A stretch of 5,116 bases of DNA, taken from the NCBI GenBank assembly GCA_013811855.1, contig JACCUL010000111.1:1-5116 (forward strand), read 5' to 3'. The notes beneath the pieces were generated by a model. That model did not search any database and had not been told where the DNA came from. It was given only the letters and a program-made list of their open reading frames with translations. This document shows positions 1-5,116 of this stretch, in pieces. The stretch is from Acidimicrobiia bacterium (lineage in GTDB: Bacteria > Actinomycetota > Acidimicrobiia > Acidimicrobiales > Ilumatobacteraceae). The position numbers were made by a program, and so were the translations under genes. Each line of letters opens with the position of its first letter. The stretch's first letter is position 1.

Positions 1-386
1 AGGCGGTCGAGCCACTCGCTCGTCGTCATCGGCTGGTCGGTGTCGGGGTTGTTCCCGAACCCGCACCAGTACCCCTCGCTCTTGATGGCCTCGTTCGGGA
101 TCGAACCCTCGACCACCAGCACGAACGGCTCGAGCTCGCCCCGGTCGGCCTTGAAGAACCACTCGAGGAAGTCGTCGGCACCGCCGGTCGGGCCGCACTC
201 GAAGTCGATCAGCGGTCAGTGGACGGCGATCTTCGGCAGCCCGGGAAGGGCCCCGAGCGCGATCTCTTCGATGCTCGGTTGGGTCGCCGCGGTCAGCGCG
301 ACGGAGTCACCGTCACAGCTGAGGCCGGCATTGATCCAGAGCACGTGGACGACGAGTTCGTCCGGCGGAGCTTCGGTCACGGACAC
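1..386 (-). pseudogene. hhyS: [NiFe] hydrogenase small subunit, group 1h (high-affinity type), N-terminal part, interrupted by in-frame TGA
   Basis: The small subunit carries the iron-sulfur relay that takes electrons from the [NiFe] site of the large subunit during H2 oxidation; group 1h enzymes are known for scavenging H2 at atmospheric levels. Read on the minus strand, the protein begins MSVTEAPPDE and has the family N-terminus VLWINAGLSCDGDS (residues 15-28). Cys24-x2-Asp27 stands where most [NiFe] small subunits have CxxC, matching the reported 3Cys-1Asp proximal [4Fe-4S] cluster of actinobacterial-type hydrogenases. Further motifs are GLPKIAVH (49-56), PLIDFECG (58-65), VVEGSIPNEAIK and GYWCGFGN with Cys108. 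Start: GTG at 386 has GGAGG six bases upstream. Codon 57 (216-218) is TGA; as I remember the family this position is Trp (HWPLIDFECG), so one base change (TGG to TGA) explains it, and the same frame resumes perfectly for 71 codons to the edge. The C-terminal part and probably the large-subunit gene lie beyond base 1. The lesion is either a true nonsense mutation or a consensus error. Confidence 0.9.
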
Positions 387-392
387 GGCAGA

Positions 393-397
393 CCTCC
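393..397 (-). promoter_or_regulatory. Shine-Dalgarno site of the hydrogenase small-subunit gene
   Basis: On the minus strand GGAGG is followed by six bases (TCTGCC) and then GTG at 386. This is the strongest ribosome-binding site in the window. It decides the start, because the reading frame stays open further upstream to another GTG at 473 that has no comparable site. Confidence 0.7.
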
Positions 398-454
398 AGA
401 GGTGGGCGGCACGGATGGCGTTCCGGAAATCTTTGTCGCCGTCAACCACTGCGT

Positions 455-468
455 AAATGGGTGCATTT
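455..468. promoter_or_regulatory. 14-nt palindrome in divergent hhyS/padR intergenic region, possible operator
   Basis: AAATG-GGTG-CATTT is a perfect inverted repeat with 5-nt arms, in an AT-richer patch of an otherwise GC-rich region. It lies about 70 bp upstream of the hydrogenase start and about 125 bp upstream of the padR start. PadR-family proteins bind palindromes with ATG/CAT-type half sites, so it may be an operator for the adjacent regulator. The arms are short, so chance remains possible. Confidence 0.3.
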
Positions 469-482
469 CCCACCTATCGGTA

Positions 483-496
483 GCGATCCTGATCGC
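483..496. promoter_or_regulatory. Second 14-nt palindrome in the same intergenic region
   Basis: GCGATC-CT-GATCGC is a perfect inverted repeat with 6-nt arms. It lies 14 bases to the right of the AAATG palindrome and has a different sequence, so the two would not be copies of one operator. No T-tract follows it on either strand, which argues against a terminator. A role as a protein-binding site is inference only. Confidence 0.28.
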
Positions 497-538
497 CCGC
501 CGGCGTGCCGCCTCCGCTCGGTCACGAAGCGCACCGCC

Positions 539-568
539 TTGACTCGCCGCGGTGAGGGACGCTAGCAA
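539..568 (+). promoter_or_regulatory. Weak candidate promoter for padR-hypF
   Basis: TTGACT (539-544) is a good -35-like hexamer. With an 18-nt spacer the -10 position reads TAGCAA (563-568), which is a poor match. It sits about 25 bp before the padR ATG, a sensible distance. No convincing promoter was seen for the opposite (hydrogenase) direction. Confidence 0.22.
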
Positions 569-592
569 CGCGCGTACTTGGGGGTGAGGGGC

Positions 593-990
593 ATGGTCAA
601 GAAGTCGACGCGCGTCCGGCGATGCCAGTTCGCGACGGCCGCACCGAGGCACTTCCTCTACCCTGCCCTGCTCCTTCTCCTGGCGGAGGAACCCCGCCAC
701 GGATACCGCCTCGTCGACTCCCTCCGCGCCTCGGGTTCGGGCCGTTCGACCGGCCCAGCGTGTACAGGGCCCTCGCCAATCTCAAGCGCGACGGGCTGCT
801 GCGATCATGCGAGGCGGTCCCGGCCGCCGGGTCGACACGGCAGGTCTACACCGTGACCGAGGACGGCCACGCCGCGCTGGCGGCATGGATGGCGACCGTC
901 GACGAGGAGAAGTCGTTGCTCACCGCCGTCCTCAAGCGCTACGACGTCATCCTCGACGGGCCGGCGGGCGACGATGCCGACCTCGAATAG
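593..990 (+). pseudogene. PadR-family winged-helix transcriptional regulator, one-base frameshift
   Basis: PadR proteins are small dimeric winged-helix regulators, usually repressors. The first frame from ATG 593 reads MVKKSTRVRR then FLYPALLLLL and the PadR hallmark HGYRLVDSLRA (residues 36-46). The continuation is in another frame from about 730: LGFGPFDRPSVYRALANLKR, DGLL, then the wing RQVYTVTEDG and AALAAW, ending at TAG 988-990. GCC TCG GGT at 728-736 would restore one frame if it were GCC CTC GGG, so one C is missing from a CCC run. The repaired protein is about 133 residues, normal for a short PadR without a long C-terminal domain. As it stands, translation from 593 would stop at 854-856 after 87 residues, losing the recognition helix and wing. 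GTG 584 or TTG 578 are alternative starts in the same frame. Its place between the divergent hydrogenase gene and hypF suggests it controls the locus; this is inferred. Confidence 0.85.
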
Positions 991-3224
991 TGGCTGACCC
1001 GGATTCGCCGCTGGTCAGGCAGCGATACACGGTCGGCGGCATCGTGCAGGGCGTCGGGTTCCGCCCCCACGTTCACCAGCTGGCGGCCGAGCTCGACCTC
1101 GCCGGGTACGTCGCGAACACGGCCGAGGGGGTGGTGATCGAGATCGAAGGTCCGCCCGACCGGGTCGCCTCGTTCGCCGCCGCCGTCGTCGACCGGGCGC
1201 CCCCGCTGGCCGTCGTCGACTCGTTCGCCGGCCAGGGCATGGCGCCGCTCGGCCGCGCCGGGTTCGAGATCCGCCCCAGCGTCGGTGGTCCGGCCGCCAC
1301 ATTGGTATCGCCCGACGTCGCGACGTGCGCCGACTGCCTGGACGAGCTCGGCGACCCCACCGATCGGCGGCACGGGTACGCCTTCACGAACTGCACCAAC
1401 TGCGGACCTCGGTACACGATCGTGACGACGATCCCGTACGACCGGCCGAACACGACGATGGCGTCGTTCCTCATGTGCGACGCCTGCCGCGCCGAGTACG
1501 AGGATCCGTTCGACCGGCGCTACCACGCCCAGCCCGTGTGCTGCCCGGCCTGCGGACCCCAGCTCGACACCCCGATCGAGAAGGTGGCGGCCGCCGTGCT
1601 GGCCGGAGAGGTCGTGGCGGTCAAGGGCCTCGGCGGCTATCACCTCGCCGTGCTCGCGTCGTCCGAGCCGGCGGTGACCCGGCTGCGGGCACGCAAGCAT
1701 CGCGAGGACAAGCCGTTCGCCGTGATGGCCGCCGACCTCGCGGCGGCGGCGCGGATCTGCGTCATCGACGCCATGGCGCAAGAGCTACTCCGGTCGCCGG
1801 CGCGGCCGATCGTGCTGCTGCCCCGCCGCCCCGGCGCGCCGGTGGCGTCGGCGATCGCACCCGGCAGCCGTGAGCTCGGTGTGATGTTGCCGTACACCCC
1901 GCTCCACCACCTCTTGCTGGCGGCCGTCGGCGAGCCCATCGTGCTCACATCGGGCAACCGGTCCGACGAGCCGATCGCCTACCGCGACGACGACGCCAGG
2001 ACCCGATTGACCCCCATCGCCGATCGCTTCCTTACCCACGACCGCCCGATCCGGATCCGCGTCGACGACTCGGTCGTCAGGGCCGTCGATGGGGCGCCGT
2101 ACGTGCTGCGGCGCAGCCGCGGGTACGCGCCAGCGCCGATCACCGTTGGATCGCCGACCCCGGTGCCCGTGCTGGCGTGTGGCGCCGAGCTCAAGTCGAC
2201 GATCGCCCTGGCGCGGGGCCGGCAGGTCTTCGTGTCCCACCACATCGGCGATCTCAAGAACTACGAGGCGTACGGGTCGTTCTGCGAGACCATCGAGCAC
2301 ATCGGCCGCCTGTTCGAGATCACGCCGGCGATCGTCGCCCACGACATGCACCCCGACTACCTCTCGACGTCGTACGCGCTGGAGCTGTCCGAGGACCGGG
2401 GAATCGAGGCGGTGGCGGTCCAGCACCACCACGGCCACATCGCCTCGTGCCTCGCCGACAACGGTGTCGCCGGACCGGTCATCGGCGTGGCGTTCGACGG
2501 TACCGGTTACGGGACCGACGGCACGGTGTGGGGCGGCGAGTTCCTCGTCGCCGACCTCACCGACTTCGAGCGGGTCGGGTGGCTGGCCCCGGTGCCGTTG
2601 CCGGGCGGTGACGCCGCGGCCGACGAGCCGTGGCGCATGGCCGCGTCGTACCTCGACGTGATCGGCGAGGCCGGTGCCTCGCCGATCACCGTGCCGCACT
2701 GGGACGACGTCGTGGCGATGGTGCGAGCCGGCGTGAGCTCGCCGCTGACGTCGTCGGTGGGGCGGCTCTTCGACGCCGTCGCGGCGCTGGTCGGCGTGCG
2801 CAGCACCGTCAACTACGAGGGCCAAGCGGCCATCGAGCTGGAGGCGGTGGTCGCCCCCGACGAGGCCGGCACCTATCCGATGGCGGTGGCCGGCTCGACG
2901 CTCGTCGGTGCCGACCTCGTCGCCGCCGTGCTCGCCGACGTGCGGGCCGGTGTGGCCGCACCCGTGATCGCAGCCCGGTTCCACCACGGCCTGGCGGCCG
3001 GCGTGGCGGTCATGTGCCGGCGGGTACGTGACGCCACCGGTCTCGCCTGCGTGGCGTTGAGCGGAGGCGTGTTCGCCAACGTGGTGCTGCTGCGCGAGGT
3101 CACAGGCCTGCTCGAGGCCGACGAGTTCACCGTGCTGCGCCACCGCCAGGTCCCGTGCAACGACGGAGGCATCTGCCTCGGCCAGGCCGTCGTCGCCGCC
3201 GCCCGCGCTCGTCGATCAGGCTGA
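990..3224 (+). CDS. hypF: Carbamoyltransferase HypF, [NiFe]-hydrogenase maturation
   Basis: HypF uses carbamoyl phosphate and ATP to carbamoylate the C-terminal Cys of HypE, which then dehydrates it to the thiocyanate that supplies the CN ligands of the active-site Fe; it is cytoplasmic. The 744-residue product has the full domain series at the usual length. Residues about 10-100 are an acylphosphatase domain (GIVQGVGFRP, 17-26). A double zinc-finger region follows with C113/C116/C135/C138 and C163/C166/C185/C188, each pair set spaced C-x2-C-x18-C-x2-C. The YrdC-like domain has KGLGGYHL (212-219), KHREDKPFAVM (236-246) and TSGNR (320-324). The Kae1-like domain has HHHGH (479-483), FDGTGYG with D503, SGGVFAN (691-697) and CNDGGICLG (723-731). 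GTG 990 shares its G with the upstream padR stop (TAGTG) and has no good Shine-Dalgarno site, which implies translational coupling; the frame is open back to 807 but that part is padR in another frame. No lesion was seen. Confidence 0.97.
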   Translation: MADPDSPLVRQRYTVGGIVQGVGFRPHVHQLAAELDLAGYVANTAEGVVIEIEGPPDRVASFAAAVVDRAPPLAVVDSFAGQGMAPLGRAGFEIRPSVGGPAATLVSPDVATCADCLDELGDPTDRRHGYAFTNCTNCGPRYTIVTTIPYDRPNTTMASFLMCDACRAEYEDPFDRRYHAQPVCCPACGPQLDTPIEKVAAAVLAGEVVAVKGLGGYHLAVLASSEPAVTRLRARKHREDKPFAVMAADLAAAARICVIDAMAQELLRSPARPIVLLPRRPGAPVASAIAPGSRELGVMLPYTPLHHLLLAAVGEPIVLTSGNRSDEPIAYRDDDARTRLTPIADRFLTHDRPIRIRVDDSVVRAVDGAPYVLRRSRGYAPAPITVGSPTPVPVLACGAELKSTIALARGRQVFVSHHIGDLKNYEAYGSFCETIEHIGRLFEITPAIVAHDMHPDYLSTSYALELSEDRGIEAVAVQHHHGHIASCLADNGVAGPVIGVAFDGTGYGTDGTVWGGEFLVADLTDFERVGWLAPVPLPGGDAAADEPWRMAASYLDVIGEAGASPITVPHWDDVVAMVRAGVSSPLTSSVGRLFDAVAALVGVRSTVNYEGQAAIELEAVVAPDEAGTYPMAVAGSTLVGADLVAAVLADVRAGVAAPVIAARFHHGLAAGVAVMCRRVRDATGLACVALSGGVFANVVLLREVTGLLEADEFTVLRHRQVPCNDGGICLGQAVVAAARARRSG

Positions 3225-4244
3225 GCGCACCAGGCCGGCGCGGCGGATCATCTCGTCGTAGGCGGCGACGTAGGACTCCTGGATGCGGTGGATGGACGTG
3301 GAGTCGACCACGCAACAGGCGTCTAGGCCGGCCGTCGCCATCGCGCCACCGTCGTAGCCGGCCAGCCCGATCGTCCCGAGGCCCAGTCGCTGCGCCTCGC
3401 GCAGCCCGGCCAGGATGTTCGGCGAAGTTCCGCTCGTCGAGAGCGCGACGACGGCGTCGCCTGGCCGGGCGAGCGTCGCCAACTGGCGGGCGAACACGAC
3501 GTCGAAGCTCACGTCGTTGGCCAGCGCCGTCACCGTGGCGATGTCGTCGCACAGCGCCCAGCCCTTCGGACCGAGGGCCCAGGCCAGATCGGCGGCGTCG
3601 GTGGCGCTCCCCCCGTTGCCGAACGTGAACACTGTTGCCGCGTCGCCCAGCATCCCGGCCGCGGCGTCGATCGCCTCGGCGTTGTCGGTCAACGTCCGCG
3701 ACCGCACCGCCCCCGTCTCGGCCAGTTTGTCCTCCGTCGATGCGGTCGCGGCGGCGATCGCGGCGTCGGTGATCTCGCCGGCGCGGTACAGCATCGGGTA
3801 GAGGGCGTCGAGCTCGGCGTCGCCCCCGGGTCCGTTCACGGTCTCGTCCAGGAAGACGTGGACCAGCTCCCACAGCACGTGGTATGAGACGAGTGCCGCC
3901 TCCTTGGCGGCGAACGCGTCGCCCGCCGGCAGCTCGACGACGTGGCGGGCCTCGGGGACCGGGTGATCGGCCAGGGCGATGTCGACCGACCCCCGGACGA
4001 CGGCGCCGTCGTAGGCGACGGCGATGACGATGTCGTCGGTCCCGACCCGGTCGGCGCCGACCGCCGCCGGAAGGGCGCGCTTGCCGACGATGACCGGGTG
4101 GAGGAACTCGACGGCGATGTGCCGGGCGTCGGCTGCGGCGCGCCCCTCGCCGACGGCGAGCAGGCGCCCGCCTCGATCGAACGCGCCGGCCAGCTCGACC
4201 GCTGCTGACACCAACGCCGACGCTGCCACCGGCATGACCTGCAC
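3216..4244 (-). CDS. Tandem-SIS-domain protein, GmhA (sedoheptulose-7-phosphate isomerase)-like
   Basis: SIS domains bind phosphosugars. The 342-residue product holds two. The C-terminal SIS is clear: FGNGGSATDAADLA (208-221), LANDVSFD (241-248), the phosphosugar-binding STSGTSPN (269-276) and RIQE (320-323), all like GmhA/DiaA. The N-terminal half is a diverged copy: VGEGRAAADARHIAVEF (31-47), a loop AYDGA (77-81) in place of STSG, and a helix ending SYHVLWELVHVFLD (120-133). GmhA itself is about 190 residues with one SIS domain, so this is an internal duplication. The annotated start is GTG 4244; ATG 4235 is equally possible, and neither has a strong ribosome-binding site. It converges on hypF and overlaps its end by 9 nt. 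I recall SIS or phosphoheptose-isomerase annotations near actinobacterial hydrogenase genes, but the exact function is not known to me; lipopolysaccharide heptose synthesis is not expected in this kind of organism. No signal peptide or membrane segment is seen. Confidence 0.88.
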   Translation of the reverse strand: MQVMPVAASALVSAAVELAGAFDRGGRLLAVGEGRAAADARHIAVEFLHPVIVGKRALPAAVGADRVGTDDIVIAVAYDGAVVRGSVDIALADHPVPEARHVVELPAGDAFAAKEAALVSYHVLWELVHVFLDETVNGPGGDAELDALYPMLYRAGEITDAAIAAATASTEDKLAETGAVRSRTLTDNAEAIDAAAGMLGDAATVFTFGNGGSATDAADLAWALGPKGWALCDDIATVTALANDVSFDVVFARQLATLARPGDAVVALSTSGTSPNILAGLREAQRLGLGTIGLAGYDGGAMATAGLDACCVVDSTSIHRIQESYVAAYDEMIRRAGLVRSA

Positions 4245-4282
4245 CGTACCGTCGAACGGGCGCCGCTCGGTCGTTGTTCTGG

Positions 4283-4319
4283 GTCAGCGAACCTTCACGA
4301 ATCGTGCAGGTTCGCTGAC
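4283..4319. repeat. 37-nt near-perfect palindrome in divergent intergenic region
   Basis: The outer arms GTCAGCGAACCT (4283-4294) and AGGTTCGCTGAC (4308-4319) are perfect reverse complements. After one mismatched pair (T4295/C4307), inner arms CACGA (4296-4300) and TCGTG (4302-4306) are again perfect, around a single central A. It can form a hairpin of 12 plus about 5 base pairs. It lies upstream of both flanking genes, which diverge, and no T-run follows on either strand, so it is not a standard intrinsic terminator. It could be a dispersed extragenic palindromic (REP-like) element, a strong operator, or a solo terminal-repeat remnant; sequence alone does not decide. Confidence 0.75.
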
Positions 4320-4388
4320 GCAGAAGCGCTGGACCGGGCACCGCCAGCACCTGTTCGGCCTGACCGCGCCGTCGGTACCGTCGCCACC

Positions 4389-5116
4389 GTGACCTGGCAG
4401 CTCGGCGCGCTCGTGCTCGGGGTCGCCGGCACCATCGTCCCGCCGCAGCGTCTGCCTGCTTCGGTGATCGCGCTCGGGGTGGCTGCGATGGCGCTCGTGG
4501 TCGGCGTCGTGCCGCTGGCGGCGCTGGGTGACGCCGTCGCCGCGTTGGCGTCGCCATTGGCCTTCCTGCTCGTCGCCGTGCCGCTGGCGGTCGCGCTGGA
4601 CGACATCGGGTTCTTCGCGTCGGCCTCGATCGCCGTCCGTGGTGGACGGCATCTCCGCCTGCACCGGTGGGTCGTGGCGGCGGCCGTGACCGCCGTGTTC
4701 AACCTCGACGCCGCGGTGATCCTGCTGACGCCGTTGTACGTCCACATCGCCCGGCGCCACGGCGACGACTCGCTGGCGCTGGCGTTCATTCCCGCCCTGA
4801 CGGCGTCGTTGGCGTCGACCTTGTTGCCGGTCTCGAACCTCACCACCTCGTCGTGAGCGAACGCCTCCAGCTCGGCGTCGGCGACTTCCTCGTCCACGCC
4901 GCCCCGCCGGCGCTCGTGGCGACGATCGTCGGGTGGTTCGCGTATCGGCGGGGTGTTCGGTGCTGCGGCTCATGTCCGGGCGGTGGACGCCTCGATCGAC
5001 CGACACGCCCTCGTCATCGGATGCTCCGTCGTCGTGTGGCTCCTCGTCGGCTTCACCCTCGGTGACCACCTCGGAGCACCGGCGTGGACGGTGGCGGCCG
5101 TCGCCCTGATAGGCGT
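4389..5116 (+). pseudogene. ArsB/SLC13-type (IT superfamily) membrane transporter, N-terminal half, two compensating frameshifts
   Basis: The product is a very hydrophobic polytopic membrane protein of the ion-transporter type that includes arsenite/antimonite ArsB, SLC13 anion carriers and NhaD. From GTG 4389 the segments at residues 3-19, 24-46, 50-70 and 94-118 look membrane-spanning. The family-like motif FNLDAAVILLTPLY is at 104-117 and LPVSNLT at 146-152. Frame 1 then hits TGA at 4854-4856, but the expected continuation (LVVSERLQLGVGDFLVHAAP, then GWFAYRR) is in another frame from 4847, so one base is missing at 4842-4849. At the GGGG run 4950-4953 one extra G returns the reading to the original frame, which then reads FGAAAHVRAVDASIDRHALV and two more hydrophobic stretches to the window edge. 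About 242 codons are present of an expected 400 or more. The start has no clear ribosome-binding site. Substrate cannot be told; a link to the hydrogenase genes is not evident. Confidence 0.75.

Noticed and set aside
216..218. The TGA in hhyS as a selenocysteine codon
   Set aside because: The position is Trp in the family as I know it, not a Cys ligand. TGG to TGA is a simple change, and nothing visible just downstream suggests a dedicated insertion hairpin.
40..456. 138-codon plus-strand open frame over the hydrogenase gene
   Set aside because: It is antisense to clear small-subunit sequence and has a low-complexity Ser/Pro-rich product. It stays open only because the true gene is on the other strand.
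387..473. Longer hydrogenase small subunit starting at GTG 473
   Set aside because: The frame is open, but GGAGG at 393-397 places the start at GTG 386, and the extra 29 residues resemble nothing known to me in the family.
728..732. Programmed frameshift in padR
   Set aside because: There is no slippery heptamer, stimulatory structure or stop codon next to the junction, and no known precedent in this family; mutation or sequence error is simpler.
807..989. N-terminal extension of HypF back to 807
   Set aside because: This stretch is padR coding sequence in another frame; the acylphosphatase domain begins soon after GTG 990 and the 744-residue length is normal.
1785..3143. 452-codon open frame on the minus strand
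   Set aside because: It lies antisense to the well-supported hypF and has an Arg/Gly/His-rich composition typical of a high-GC shadow frame, with no recognisable domain.
4283..4319. The long palindrome as an intrinsic terminator
   Set aside because: No T-rich tract follows on either strand, and both flanking genes point away from it.
3127..4557. 476-codon open frame on the minus strand
   Set aside because: It is extremely Arg-rich, spans two genes and an intergenic palindrome, and covers the SIS gene in another frame; it is a high-GC artefact.

Overview
This is a high-GC window with strong G/C at third codon positions and several GTG starts. It fits a high-GC actinomycetote; the hydrogenase type fits the same group, and something near the Acidimicrobiia is possible, but that placement is inference. 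The content is one edge of a [NiFe]-hydrogenase locus of the high-affinity, actinobacterial type (group 1h, older name group 5), with one maturation gene, a candidate regulator, a sugar-isomerase-like gene and the start of an unrelated-looking transporter.

Layout, left to right. (1) 1-386, minus strand: the N-terminal part of the hydrogenase small subunit (hhyS-like), running off the left edge; codon 57 is TGA where the family has Trp. (2) 387-592: a divergent intergenic region with two perfect 14-nt palindromes and a weak promoter candidate. (3) 593-990, plus: a PadR-family winged-helix regulator broken by a one-base loss near 728-732. (4) 990-3224, plus: an intact hypF, whose GTG start shares a base with the padR stop codon. 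(5) 3216-4244, minus: an intact protein with two tandem SIS domains, related to sedoheptulose-7-phosphate isomerase (GmhA), overlapping the end of hypF by 9 nt tail to tail. (6) 4245-4388: a second divergent intergenic region with a 37-nt near-perfect palindrome. (7) 4389-5116, plus: the first half of an ArsB/SLC13-like membrane transporter with two compensating one-base frameshifts, running off the right edge.

How the genes fit together: HypF makes the cyanide ligands of the [NiFe] active-site iron (with HypE, not in the window), so hypF next to the hydrogenase structural gene is functionally coherent. The PadR protein is well placed to control both itself with hypF and the divergent hydrogenase operon, but this is inference from layout. 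The SIS protein's role is unknown.

The most striking aspect is that three of the five genes carry a small lesion (one nonsense change, three single-base indels), while the two genes in the middle, about 3.2 kb together, are intact. Three of the four lesions lie in or next to short homopolymer runs or a short repeat, so consensus or assembly error is the leading alternative to real gene decay.
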